DNA from: Mesonia sediminis | GTDB lineage: Bacteria; Bacteroidota; Bacteroidia; Flavobacteriales; Flavobacteriaceae | Assembly (NCBI RefSeq): GCF_042684705.1 | Contig: NZ_JBHULZ010000041.1 | Span: 434,001-498,000 of the forward strand | Direction: 5' to 3' | DNA length: 64,000 bases | In this document: in pieces, positions 24,019 through 32,722 of the stretch | How positions within the stretch are numbered: the first letter of the stretch is position 1 | Layout of the letters: every line of letters begins with the position of its first letter | The notes under the pieces: generated by a model | The model's input: only the letters and a program-made list of their open reading frames with translations | Database searches by the model: none | Told to the model about the DNA's origin: nothing | Program-made: the position numbers and the translations under genes

Positions 24019-24867
24019 TTAATTTAATGCCATATTATCGATTAAACGTACCTCTCCAGCATAGGCGGCAATAAATGCTCGGTATTTGGTGCCGGTTTCT
24101 ATTTTTTTTGCAGGCTCGAGTGTTTCTGCATTTGCAATAATAAAATACTCTAATTTCAAAATAGCTGAGTTTTTAAACTTTTTTTCAATTTCGCCACTTA
24201 ATTCTATTACAGATTTTGTGCCAAACTCTTGCTTTACATCTTGTAAACTTTGAAAAATAAGACTTGCTCTTTCGCGTTGCTCGGTTGTAAGCAATTCATT
24301 TCGAGAACTTCTAGCTAAGCCGTTTTTTTCACGGCTTATAGAGCAAGGGATAATAGTGACCGGTAATTTTTCAATTTCGACCAATTTTTTGATGATCAAG
24401 AGTTGTTGGTAGTCTTTCTCGCCAAAAAAAGCAAAGTCTGGCTTTACTAACCTTAGCAGTTTATTTACAATAGTACCTACACCATCAAAATGACCTTGTC
24501 TAAATTGTCCTTCCATATAGTTGGCTAATGGGCCAAATTCATATGTGTTGGCTTGTAATTGGTCGCTATACATCGTTTGTTCAGACGGCGCAAATATTAT
24601 GCAGTCTGGATAATGATGGGCCAGTAGCTCGCTGTCTTTTTCTAAGGTACGCGGATAGTTAGCTAAATCATTTTGATTATTAAACTGCGTAGGATTTACA
24701 AAAATACTAATCACCACGACGTCGGCTGTGGTGTTTGCTTTCTCCACCAGTGATAGATGCCCCGTGTGTAAAGCTCCCATAGTGGGTACTAAGCCTATCT
24801 TTTTACCTGCTTTACGCTTGGCAGAAAGCAGGTTTTCTAAAATTTCTTTCTCGTGTATTATATGCAC
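24019..24867 (-). CDS. panC: Pantothenate synthetase
   Basis: ATP-dependent ligase joining pantoate and beta-alanine. Length 282. The nucleotide-binding motif PTMGALHTGH lies at 28-37, followed by VVSIFVNPTQF, FGEKDYQQLL and a KMSKS-like SRSSRNELL. No ATG lies at the N-terminus; the start is a GTG at 24867 giving HIIHEKEIL as in homologues. A minus-strand -7 box TAATTTTG at 24888-24895 fits that start. The gene is divergent from the glycogen-synthase-like gene. Confidence 0.96.
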   Translation of the reverse strand: MHIIHEKEILENLLSAKRKAGKKIGLVPTMGALHTGHLSLVEKANTTADVVVISIFVNPTQFNNQNDLANYPRTLEKDSELLAHHYPDCIIFAPSEQTMYSDQLQANTYEFGPLANYMEGQFRQGHFDGVGTIVNKLLRLVKPDFAFFGEKDYQQLLIIKKLVEIEKLPVTIIPCSISREKNGLARSSRNELLTTEQRERASLIFQSLQDVKQEFGTKSVIELSGEIEKKFKNSAILKLEYFIIANAETLEPAKKIETGTKYRAFIAAYAGEVRLIDNMALN

Positions 24868-24887
24868 GTTAATATTTTTAACTCGTG

Positions 24888-24895
24888 CAAAATTA
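24888..24895 (-). promoter_or_regulatory. Candidate -7 box for panC-panD
   Basis: TAATTTTG on the minus strand lies 20 bases before the panC GTG and matches TAnnTTTG. At the -33 position the sequence is ATG rather than TTG. Confidence 0.5.
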
Positions 24896-24926
24896 ATATA
24901 TTACTGGTAAACTGCATAAAATTTTG

Positions 24927-24934
24927 TAATTTTG
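24927..24934 (+). promoter_or_regulatory. Candidate -7 box for the glycogen-synthase-like operon
   Basis: TAATTTTG matches TAnnTTTG and lies 44 bases before the ATG at 24979. A CTG sits about 20 bases upstream in the -33 position. Confidence 0.5.
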
Positions 24935-24978
24935 CCTGTTTTTTGTCGTTAACAGTAATTTCCAATTCTAAATTATTT

Positions 24979-25803
24979 ATGAAAGATAAACGAATTTTGT
25001 ATGTGTCTTCAGAGGTAATCCCATACCTTCCAGAAACAGAAATATCATCAATGTCTTTTGAAGTTCCCCGCATGGTGAATAACCAGGGAGGGCAAATACG
25101 TATTTTTATGCCAAGATTTGGTAATATAAATGAGAGAAGACATCAGTTGCACGAGGTTATTCGCTTATCGGGAATGAATCTTGTGATAAATGATTTAGAT
25201 ATGCCGCTTATTATAAAAGTAGCTTCTGTACCTAAAGAAAGGATGCAAGTTTACTTTATAGATAATGAGGATTATTTTAAACGTAAAGCCACTTTAACCG
25301 ATGAAGACGGTCAGTTATATGATGATAACGATGAGCGCGCTATTTTCTTTGCAAAGGGAGTGATAGAAACCGTTAAAAAACTAAATTGGGCGCCAGATAT
25401 TATTCATGTACACGGATGGCTAGCCTCGCTTTTACCCCTTTATTTAAGAAATTATTACGGAAATGAACCTTTATTTGCCGAATCAAAAATTGTAACTTCT
25501 ATTTACAATAAAGGTTTTGAAGGTGAGTTAGATAGTGAAATGCAAACCAAGGTGCTTTTTGATGGACTTGAAGATGATGTAGTATCTCCATTGCAGCAAC
25601 CAGATTATGCTGCATTAATGAAAGTGGCAATAGATAATTCAGACGCTTTAATTAAAGGGAGTGCAGAACTGCCCGGTGGAGTTTTGCAACATATAGAAAA
25701 TGCTGACGTACCTGTGTTAGAATACAAGTCGAAAGAAGAATTCTCTCAAGCTTATCAAGATTTTTATCTGCACGAGGTCTTGGGAGAGGAAAAAGAAGAT
25801 TAA
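24979..25803 (+). CDS. Glycogen/starch synthase N-domain-like protein, single domain
   Basis: Protein of 274 residues matching only the N-terminal Rossmann domain of GT5 glycogen synthases: KRILYVSSEVIPYL at the start, RIFMPRFGNINE at 41-52, and PDIIHVHGWLASLLPLYLR further on, as in true synthases. Two essential parts are absent. The sugar-nucleotide loop K-x-G-G-L expected after the first strand is replaced by ETEISSM, and the whole C-terminal GT-B domain (about 200 residues) is missing. It therefore should not make glycogen alone. I chose the ATG at 24979 because an upstream in-frame ATG would place an AT-rich promoter region inside the gene. It begins an operon with a DUF4270 gene and glmS. 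Function unknown. Confidence 0.72.
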   Translation: MKDKRILYVSSEVIPYLPETEISSMSFEVPRMVNNQGGQIRIFMPRFGNINERRHQLHEVIRLSGMNLVINDLDMPLIIKVASVPKERMQVYFIDNEDYFKRKATLTDEDGQLYDDNDERAIFFAKGVIETVKKLNWAPDIIHVHGWLASLLPLYLRNYYGNEPLFAESKIVTSIYNKGFEGELDSEMQTKVLFDGLEDDVVSPLQQPDYAALMKVAIDNSDALIKGSAELPGGVLQHIENADVPVLEYKSKEEFSQAYQDFYLHEVLGEEKED

Positions 25804-25806
25804 TTT

Positions 25807-27309
25807 ATGAATTTTATTCGAATAGTTTTAAGTGTAATTGTAATATGTCTAGTCTTTGTTTCTTGCGAAGATGATTTGACTCAAACAGGAAGCGGTCTAG
25901 TTGGTGAGACCAATTTTAATGCACAGAAGTACAACTTAGTCTCGCTGGCGGCAAAAACTGAACCTATTGTAAGAGTTCAAACCAATGCCTTATCTAGTTA
26001 CGCACTAGGATTTAATCAAGATCCTGTTTATGGTGAAACCTCCGCAAATATTTTAAGTCAGCTTCGTTTGAGTTTTCCAAATCCTCAATTCAATGGCAAC
26101 CCTGTTGTTGATAGTGTGGTAATGTTGGTGCCTTATTTTAGCCGAATTGAGTCAAGAGAAGGAGAGAATGTTACCTATGCATTAGATTCTCTTTACGGAA
26201 ATGATTCATACACACTTGAGATTTATCGTTCGAATTATTTTTTGAGAGATTTAGATCCAACAGAAAACTATGAAGCTCAGAAATACTATAGTGACCAGAA
26301 AAGTTTATTTGAGAGCAATTTAGAAAGTACACCTATTCATATTGAAAATAATTTTAGACCTACGGCAAGCGCTGTAAATGTAGTTGACTTTGATTCGGGT
26401 AAACTAGATACGCTATCTAAAAGCCCTAGAATGAAATTAAGGTTGCCTGCTGCTTATTTTCAACAGCACGTAATTAATAAAGCAGGCAGCGATGCATTGC
26501 TAAGTAATGAAAATTTTAAAAATCATTTTAGAGGGCTTTACTTTAAAGTTAAAAATAATTCGGGTACCCCCTCACAAGCATACTCTTTATTAAACTTGAG
26601 GTCTGATGAGGCCGAGATTTTAATTTATTATCATATACCAGCTACTGGCGTAGATGAAGAAGATGAAACCGGAATTTACCGTTTGAAATTTGGTGGTCAA
26701 ATGGTAAATGTTTTTGGTACGCAAAATCAAAACATCCCAACTGGGCAAGACCTTTATCTTAAAAGTGGTGCTGGTTCAATGGCGGTTATAGATTTATTTA
26801 CCGAAGAGGGCGAATTAGAAGATTTGAGAGCAAACAATTGGTTAATAAATGAGGCTAATCTTACTTTTTACGTGAATGAATCGGTTTTAGCTGGAGGGGA
26901 AAAGCAACCCAATCGCTTATTTATATATGATTTAACCAATGGGACCACCTTAGCGGATTACACTTTAGATATAACCGCTAATGATAATAATCCGAATATA
27001 TCAAGACTGAATCATTTACAACCGCTTACTACCGAAGATGGTGTTTCTTTTTATAAACTTAGAATTACCAATTATATAGGAGATTTGTTAAACCCGGAAA
27101 GCGAGCGTACTAGTTCTAAATTAGGAGTAGTATTATCTAATAATGTTAATGTATTTAATCCGGTTACGGTAGATTTGCCTAATGAGTCTGAACTTAAGCG
27201 GATTCCCTCGCCAATGGTATTGAACCCTTATAGCACTGTATTGTATGGTGTTCAAGCGCCGGAAGGCAAAGAGTTAAAATTAGAAATTTTTTATACACAA
27301 CCAGATTAA
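25807..27309 (+). CDS. DUF4270 domain-containing lipoprotein
   Basis: Predicted lipoprotein of 500 residues: hydrophobic leader and lipobox LVFVSC with the cysteine at about 20. The mature start EDDLTQTGSGLVGETNF is characteristic of DUF4270 proteins of Bacteroidota. The body is strand-rich with no catalytic motif; an internal acidic patch VDEEDETGIYRLKFGG lies near 278-293. It lies between the glycogen-synthase-like gene (3-base gap) and glmS (2-base gap), so the three are an operon. Function unknown; the surface location is inferred from the lipobox. Confidence 0.85.
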   Translation: MNFIRIVLSVIVICLVFVSCEDDLTQTGSGLVGETNFNAQKYNLVSLAAKTEPIVRVQTNALSSYALGFNQDPVYGETSANILSQLRLSFPNPQFNGNPVVDSVVMLVPYFSRIESREGENVTYALDSLYGNDSYTLEIYRSNYFLRDLDPTENYEAQKYYSDQKSLFESNLESTPIHIENNFRPTASAVNVVDFDSGKLDTLSKSPRMKLRLPAAYFQQHVINKAGSDALLSNENFKNHFRGLYFKVKNNSGTPSQAYSLLNLRSDEAEILIYYHIPATGVDEEDETGIYRLKFGGQMVNVFGTQNQNIPTGQDLYLKSGAGSMAVIDLFTEEGELEDLRANNWLINEANLTFYVNESVLAGGEKQPNRLFIYDLTNGTTLADYTLDITANDNNPNISRLNHLQPLTTEDGVSFYKLRITNYIGDLLNPESERTSSKLGVVLSNNVNVFNPVTVDLPNESELKRIPSPMVLNPYSTVLYGVQAPEGKELKLEIFYTQPD

Positions 27310-27311
27310 TT

Positions 27312-29159
27312 ATGTGTGGAATTGTAGGTTATATAGGTCATAGAGACGCGTATCCAATTGTTTTAAAAGGATTGCAGCGTTTAGAGTATAGAGGATATGA
27401 TAGTGCTGGAATTGCATTGTATGATGGTGAATCGCTGAAGGTTTGTAAAACCCAAGGGAAGGTACAAGATCTAAAAGAGAAGTTTGAAAAAACAACCGAC
27501 ACCAGTGGCACCATAGGAATAGGCCATACCAGGTGGGCGACGCATGGAGTGCCAAATGATGTAAACTCTCATCCGCACTACTCGAACTCTGGAGATTTGG
27601 TGATTATTCATAACGGAATTATCGAAAACTACGATGCTTTAAGAAAAGAATTAATTTCTAGAGGATACACTTTTCAATCTGATACAGATACAGAAGTGTT
27701 GGTTAACCTTATTGAGGAGATAAAAAAGCAAGAGAATATAAAGTTAGGTAAAGCCGTTCAAATCGCACTTAATCAAACAATTGGCGCCTATGCAATAGCT
27801 GTTTTTGATCGTAATAAACCCGATGAAATTGTAGTAGCTCGTCTAGGAAGTCCTTTGGCTATTGGAGTAGGCGAGGATGAATTTTTTATTGCTTCAGATG
27901 CTTCACCTTTTATAGAATTTACCAACAATGCTATTTATCTAGAAGATGGCGAAATGGCAATTGTAAGAAGGGGTAGAGACGTTAAAATCCGTAAAATAAA
28001 AAATGATAATCTCGTTGATCCTTATATTCAAGAGTTACAACTTAATCTTGAACAAATTGAGAAAGGAGGATATGAGCATTTTATGCTTAAAGAGATTTAC
28101 GAGCAACCTGATGCAGTAACAGATACTTACAGAGGTCGTATGCTGGTTGAGCAAAGCCTGATTAGAATGGCGGGTGTTGATGATAATCTAGAGCGTTTTT
28201 TAAATGCTGACCGAATAATAATTGTGGCTTGTGGTACTTCATGGCATGCCGGTCTAGTTGCTGAGTATATTTTTGAGGATATAGCACGTATACCTGTTGA
28301 GGTGGAATATGCTTCGGAATTTAGATACAGGAACCCTATTATCGGTTCAAAAGACGTCGTAATTGCTATTTCTCAGTCTGGAGAAACAGCCGATACTATG
28401 GCGGCTATTAAACTCGCCAAAGAAAAAGGTGCTTTTGTGTTTGGGGTATGTAATGTTGTAGGTTCATCGATCTCGCGAGAGACCCATGCTGGAGCTTACA
28501 CCCATGCCGGACCTGAAATAGGGGTAGCCTCAACCAAAGCCTTTACCACCCAGATAACGGTTTTAAGTTTGATTGCTTTAAAACTTGCTAAAGCCAAAGG
28601 AGCGATTTCGAATTCAGATTTTCAATACCATTTAGAAGAATTAGATTTAATTCCAGAAAAAATAAAACAAGCCTTGGCTTCTAACGAGCATATTAAAAAA
28701 GTGGCTCATAAATATATGAATGCGGCTAATTTCCTATACTTAGGTAGAGGTTTTAATTTTCCTGTAGCACTTGAAGGGGCTTTAAAATTAAAAGAGATAT
28801 CTTATATTCACGCAGAAGGTTACCCTGCCGCCGAGATGAAACACGGCCCTATTGCCTTGATTGATGAAAAAATGCCAGTGGTGGTAATTGCAACCAAGAA
28901 AGGGCACTACGAAAAAGTAGTTAGCAATATTCAAGAGATAAAATCCCGAAAAGGGAAAATTATTGCAGTAGTTACAGAAGGCGACCAAGATGTAAGATCT
29001 ATGGCCGATTATGTGATAGAGGTTCCCGATACGGTTGAAGCCCTCACGCCATTGCTTACAACCATACCTCTACAATTACTCTCTTATCATATTGCGGTAA
29101 TGTTGGGTAAAAATGTAGATCAGCCCAGAAATTTAGCAAAATCTGTAACGGTAGAGTAA
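27312..29159 (+). CDS. glmS: Glutamine-fructose-6-phosphate aminotransferase
   Basis: Makes glucosamine-6-phosphate, first step of amino-sugar and peptidoglycan precursor synthesis. Length 615 is full. The N-terminal class II glutaminase starts MCGIVGY, with Cys2 as nucleophile after Met removal, and includes GIGHTRWATHG. Two SIS domains follow (ACGTSWHAG, ISQSGETADT, and ALEGALKLKEISY). The C-terminus ends KSVTVE. It starts 2 bases after the DUF4270 gene. No glmS ribozyme is visible upstream. Confidence 0.97.
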   Translation: MCGIVGYIGHRDAYPIVLKGLQRLEYRGYDSAGIALYDGESLKVCKTQGKVQDLKEKFEKTTDTSGTIGIGHTRWATHGVPNDVNSHPHYSNSGDLVIIHNGIIENYDALRKELISRGYTFQSDTDTEVLVNLIEEIKKQENIKLGKAVQIALNQTIGAYAIAVFDRNKPDEIVVARLGSPLAIGVGEDEFFIASDASPFIEFTNNAIYLEDGEMAIVRRGRDVKIRKIKNDNLVDPYIQELQLNLEQIEKGGYEHFMLKEIYEQPDAVTDTYRGRMLVEQSLIRMAGVDDNLERFLNADRIIIVACGTSWHAGLVAEYIFEDIARIPVEVEYASEFRYRNPIIGSKDVVIAISQSGETADTMAAIKLAKEKGAFVFGVCNVVGSSISRETHAGAYTHAGPEIGVASTKAFTTQITVLSLIALKLAKAKGAISNSDFQYHLEELDLIPEKIKQALASNEHIKKVAHKYMNAANFLYLGRGFNFPVALEGALKLKEISYIHAEGYPAAEMKHGPIALIDEKMPVVVIATKKGHYEKVVSNIQEIKSRKGKIIAVVTEGDQDVRSMADYVIEVPDTVEALTPLLTTIPLQLLSYHIAVMLGKNVDQPRNLAKSVTVE

Positions 29160-29207
29160 GTAATTTAAAATTTATGAAAGCGTGCTAGAAAATTTATAAA
29201 AAAAATC

Positions 29208-29215
29208 TATCTTTG
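29208..29215 (+). promoter_or_regulatory. Candidate -7 box for atpD-atpC
   Basis: TATCTTTG, followed by CA as in many promoters of this phylum, lies 60 bases before atpD. It matches TAnnTTTG. No TTG is found at the expected -33 position. Confidence 0.5.
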
Positions 29216-29275
29216 CAGCCAGAAAAAGCAATACCATTTTTGGTGATTACAAACTATAAATAAAACCATTAGATA

Positions 29276-30787
29276 ATGTCTAAAGTTACAGGTAAAGTTG
29301 TACAAATTATAGGTCCTGTTGTTGATGTTGAGTTTAACACAGAGAACGCCGAGTTACCCAAGATTTATGATTCTCTTGAAATCGTAAGAGAAAACGGAGC
29401 AAAACTCGTACTTGAAGTGCAAACACATATTGGAGAAAATATGGTAAGAACCATCGCAATGGATTCTGCCGATGGATTAAGTAGAGGGGCCGAAGTGGTA
29501 GCTACTGGTAATCCTATTCAAATGCCAATAGGCGATGATGTTTATGGACGTCTATTCAATGTAACTGGTGACGCTATTGACGGTTTAGGTGATTTACCAA
29601 AAACAGGTAAAGATGGTTTGTCAATACACCGTGAGGCCCCAAAGTTTGAAGACTTATCTGTATCTACAGAAGTTCTATTTACAGGTATTAAGGTGATTGA
29701 TTTGATTGAGCCTTATGCTAAAGGTGGTAAAATTGGCCTTTTTGGAGGAGCAGGAGTAGGTAAAACCGTTCTTATTCAGGAATTAATTAACAACATCGCC
29801 AAAGGACACGGTGGACTTTCTGTGTTTGCTGGAGTAGGTGAGCGTACACGTGAGGGTAATGACTTATTGCGTGAAATGTTAGAATCTGGAATTATTAAGT
29901 ACGGAGATGATTTTATGCACTCAATGGAAGACGGTGGATGGGATCTTAAGAAAGTAGATAAATCTGCTATGAAAGAGTCTAAGGCAACTTTCGTATTTGG
30001 GCAAATGAATGAGCCACCAGGAGCACGTGCTCGTGTTGCTTTGTCTGGTCTAACCATTGCGGAATATTTTAGAGATGGAGCAGGAGACGGTCAAGGTAAG
30101 GATGTACTTTTCTTTGTAGATAATATATTTAGATTTACCCAAGCAGGTTCTGAGGTTTCTGCATTGTTAGGGCGTATGCCTTCTGCGGTAGGTTATCAAC
30201 CTACCTTAGCTACAGAAATGGGAGCTATGCAAGAGCGTATTACTTCAACTAAGAAAGGTTCTATTACATCTGTACAAGCAGTATATGTGCCAGCAGATGA
30301 TTTAACCGATCCAGCGCCAGCAACAACCTTTGCTCACTTAGATGCTACTACTGTATTGTCACGTAAAATTGCGGAATTAGGTATATATCCTGCGGTAGAT
30401 CCATTAGATTCTACCTCGAGAATTCTTACCCCTGATATTCTTGGTGATGATCATTATAATTGTGCACAACGTGTAAAAGAGTTATTGCAGCGATATAAAG
30501 AACTACAAGATATTATTGCCATCTTAGGTATGGAAGAATTATCTGAGGAAGATAAACTTGCTGTATCAAGAGCAAGACGTGTACAACGTTTCTTATCACA
30601 GCCATTCCACGTAGCAGAACAGTTTACTGGTTTAAAAGGAGTGTTAGTAGATATTAAAGATACCATTAAAGGGTTTAACATGATTATGGATGGTGAGTTA
30701 GATCACATACCAGAAGCAGCCTTCAACTTGAAAGGGACTATCGAAGAAGCTATCGAGGCTGGAGAAAAAATGTTAGCTGAAGCTTAA
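29276..30787 (+). CDS. atpD: F1Fo ATP synthase beta subunit
   Basis: Catalytic subunit of the F1 head. Length 503. Walker A GGAGVGKT at 157-164, the catalytic glutamate in GVGERTREG, and the DELSEED-region equivalent GMEELSEEDKL are in place. It is followed after 37 bases by atpC. The other ATP synthase genes are not within the window, so beta and epsilon form a split locus, as commonly seen in Bacteroidota. Confidence 0.98.
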   Translation: MSKVTGKVVQIIGPVVDVEFNTENAELPKIYDSLEIVRENGAKLVLEVQTHIGENMVRTIAMDSADGLSRGAEVVATGNPIQMPIGDDVYGRLFNVTGDAIDGLGDLPKTGKDGLSIHREAPKFEDLSVSTEVLFTGIKVIDLIEPYAKGGKIGLFGGAGVGKTVLIQELINNIAKGHGGLSVFAGVGERTREGNDLLREMLESGIIKYGDDFMHSMEDGGWDLKKVDKSAMKESKATFVFGQMNEPPGARARVALSGLTIAEYFRDGAGDGQGKDVLFFVDNIFRFTQAGSEVSALLGRMPSAVGYQPTLATEMGAMQERITSTKKGSITSVQAVYVPADDLTDPAPATTFAHLDATTVLSRKIAELGIYPAVDPLDSTSRILTPDILGDDHYNCAQRVKELLQRYKELQDIIAILGMEELSEEDKLAVSRARRVQRFLSQPFHVAEQFTGLKGVLVDIKDTIKGFNMIMDGELDHIPEAAFNLKGTIEEAIEAGEKMLAEA

Positions 30788-30824
30788 TCACAAAGAATGC
30801 TTTAAAGCTGTAAAATTTAAAAGT

Positions 30825-31103
30825 ATGCACGTAGAAATTGTAACCCCAGAGAAAGTATTGTTAAGTGCCGAAGTTGATTCGGTGGCAGTACCGGGTATTA
30901 ATGGTGAATTTCAAATGCTTAATAATCACGAAGCTATTGTATCTGTTCTGGTAGCAGGGAAGGTTAAAATAGACGGGAAAATTGAGTTAGACGAATCCAT
31001 CGCTAAAGAATTTGCAACTGGAGAAGACGGTAGATTAGAGTACCACATTAAAGGCGGCGTGCTTGAATTTAATAATAATAAAGCTATAGTATTAGCCGAT
31101 TAA
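30825..31103 (+). CDS. atpC: F1Fo ATP synthase epsilon subunit, short form
   Basis: Central-stalk subunit of F1. Only 92 residues, covering the N-terminal beta-sandwich (HVEIVTPEKVLLSAEVDSVAVPG and GEFQMLNNHEAIVSVL). The usual C-terminal two-helix domain, which makes the protein about 130-140 residues in many bacteria and inhibits ATP hydrolysis, is absent. The frame ends normally with a stop and terminator, so this is natural length. The short form is known to occur in this phylum. Confidence 0.94.
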   Translation: MHVEIVTPEKVLLSAEVDSVAVPGINGEFQMLNNHEAIVSVLVAGKVKIDGKIELDESIAKEFATGEDGRLEYHIKGGVLEFNNNKAIVLAD

Positions 31104-31124
31104 GTTTGCAAATGCATAATTTTT

Positions 31125-31158
31125 AAAAGCTCAGATGAAAATCTGAGCTTTTTCTTTT
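31125..31158 (+). terminator. Rho-independent terminator after atpDC
   Basis: A perfect 12-bp stem AAAAGCTCAGAT/ATCTGAGCTTTT with a GAAA tetraloop, followed by a T-rich tract, 21 bases past the atpC stop. Confidence 0.92.
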
Positions 31159-31326
31159 TATTGATTTTTTTAAAGCTATATAGGAAAAAATGGCTGTTTA
31201 AAAGAAAATATTTTAAGGAAAGGTTTTCAAGAAATCTAATGCTATAGTTGTAGACCTTTTTCTTGCTATTCACGTAGTGTGTAGCTTTTTAGAATAATGT
31301 TCACAGCTTTAAAAGAACAGATTCAA

Positions 31327-31536
31327 TTATTGCTTAGGCGCATAGGTTAAAATGTCCCCAGGTTGGCAATCTAATGCTTCACAAATAGCTTCAAGCGTGG
31401 TAAAACGAATTGCTTTGGCTTTCCCGGTTTTTAAAATAGATAAATTAGCTGTTGTGATACCAACTCGTTGGGCTAATTCTTTAGATTTCATCCCTTTTTC
31501 CTCTAAAACTTCATCCAGCCTAATAATAATGGGCAT
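31327..31536 (-). CDS. Small XRE/Cro-type helix-turn-helix regulator
   Basis: DNA-binding protein of 69 residues, almost only one HTH: LDEVLEEKGMKSKELAQRVGITTANLSILKTGKAKAIRF, then LEAICEALDCQPGDILTY. This is the short Cro-like (YozG-like) form. It lies 12 bases downstream of two DUF2975 membrane proteins on the same strand, and this gene order is frequent for the family. It probably regulates its own operon; its target and inducing signal are unknown. Confidence 0.88.
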   Translation of the reverse strand: MPIIIRLDEVLEEKGMKSKELAQRVGITTANLSILKTGKAKAIRFTTLEAICEALDCQPGDILTYAPKQ

Positions 31537-31548
31537 AGCGTTCTTACC

Positions 31549-32049
31549 TTAAATTGTTAAATCATTTTCGTTTTTCACCTCTTGATGCTCTTTTAAAAGT
31601 TGGCTTACAATTAGCATAAAAACACCAATACAGCCCGTAAACAAAACGTAATGGCTATTATATATCCCAAAATTAGCTCCGCTAAGGAAATCTTCAAAAA
31701 CAAAATATTTTAAAACACCTAATGCAATCTCAGTTAAACAAGCTAAGATTAACATAAGGCCTATTCGCTTGATTAAGCTAACATGTTTTTGGTTGTAAAA
31801 TCCATTACGGAGGAAATTCTTTGCTACTTTTCTAAAGTTTAGAATGGCATAGAAAAATGTACCTGAACTCAAAAAAGCGAGTAGTAAGAAAGTTGTTTTT
31901 ATTATAGAGTTTAATTCTGTTTTTAAAGGTGCTTCAGGTGCCAATAACTTGATCCCGAAAAACCAACTAAGAATATGGTTAATAAAAGCGAACCCGACGA
32001 TAAAAGCCAAAATGTCTAATAAGGTGAAGAAAATAACTTTCTTGGTCAT
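31549..32049 (-). CDS. DUF2975 membrane protein, second gene of a tandem pair
   Basis: Integral membrane protein of 166 residues with four hydrophobic helices (about 5-27, 48-68, 88-110 and 125-150). The pattern of FYNQKHVSLIKRIGLMLILACLTEIALG near 85-112 matches the DUF2975 arrangement (loop with basic residues, then helix). It overlaps the preceding gene by 4 bases (ATGA) and is followed by the XRE regulator after 12 bases. Function unknown. Confidence 0.78.
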   Translation of the reverse strand: MTKKVIFFTLLDILAFIVGFAFINHILSWFFGIKLLAPEAPLKTELNSIIKTTFLLLAFLSSGTFFYAILNFRKVAKNFLRNGFYNQKHVSLIKRIGLMLILACLTEIALGVLKYFVFEDFLSGANFGIYNSHYVLFTGCIGVFMLIVSQLLKEHQEVKNENDLTI

Positions 32050-32561
32050 ATGGTCAATTTTATTTCGTTTTTATGTTGTTGGGCAATTTTAAAAATTTTG
32101 GATAAAAACAGGAAAAATAATCCTAAAACTAAATGAAATAGGGTGCCAGTAAAATCATAATTAATATGCAAGCCAAATTCTATTGTACCTTGGGTTAATA
32201 AGGTGGAAATAAAGCTTGCTAGAAGCTGTACAGCTTTTATGGATAAAATTAAAATTCCAATGCTTTTTAGTCTATTGATCTGATGGATGCTGAAAAAGTC
32301 CTTTCGGTAAAAATGCGAAACAAGATCTTTAAAAAGTTTAAGGGTAAATATATAGAGCATACCAGTTATGATCCAATTATAAACAATTAAGCTGTGAGTT
32401 GCTGGTGCGTTTATCGACAGCCAATGTAAGTTTTCTATTGCGGCTAAATCTTGACTAAAAAGTTTCATATAAATCAATAGCCCCACTATAATTATATAAA
32501 ATAATACCGATAGATAAAATAAAGTTCCTATGAAGGTGCGTAAAATTTTTAAGCTGTTCAT
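32046..32561 (-). CDS. DUF2975 membrane protein, first gene of a tandem pair
   Basis: Integral membrane protein of 171 residues with four hydrophobic helices. RKDFFSIHQINRLKSIGILILSIKAVQLLASFIS (about 94-127) is the characteristic DUF2975 segment, similar in layout to the next gene. I use the ATG at 32561; an in-frame TTG at 32585 is less likely. It is divergent from the Mrp operon and starts a three-gene operon with a second DUF2975 protein and an XRE regulator. Function unknown; the trio looks like a membrane-sensor/regulator unit, by inference. Confidence 0.78.
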   Translation of the reverse strand: MNSLKILRTFIGTLFYLSVLFYIIIVGLLIYMKLFSQDLAAIENLHWLSINAPATHSLIVYNWIITGMLYIFTLKLFKDLVSHFYRKDFFSIHQINRLKSIGILILSIKAVQLLASFISTLLTQGTIEFGLHINYDFTGTLFHLVLGLFFLFLSKIFKIAQQHKNEIKLTI

Positions 32562-32694
32562 GATATTATTGTTTATCGATAACAAATTTAAATAAAATTA
32601 TCGAATAACAATAATTTTAATCGCGTATTATGTTATTAACGTGTTAAACCTGTAGAATATAACTTTCGCTGCTAAGGGTTTAACTTTTAGTTTT

Positions 32695-32702
32695 TATATT
32701 TG
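32695..32702 (+). promoter_or_regulatory. Candidate -7 box for the Mrp operon
   Basis: TATATTTG matches TAnnTTTG exactly. It ends on the first base of an in-frame GTG (32702), so transcription would start after that codon. This favours the ATG at 32723 as the start of mrpA. A proper -33 TTG is not seen. Confidence 0.45.
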
Positions 32703-32722
32703 TGAGTTCAATACTTTTATCT

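Noticed and set aside
24853..24978. 42-residue N-terminal extension of the glycogen-synthase-like protein
   Set aside because: The extension covers the divergent promoter region with panC and is Cys/Phe/Asn-rich without conservation to the fold; the ATG at 24979 begins the first beta strand.
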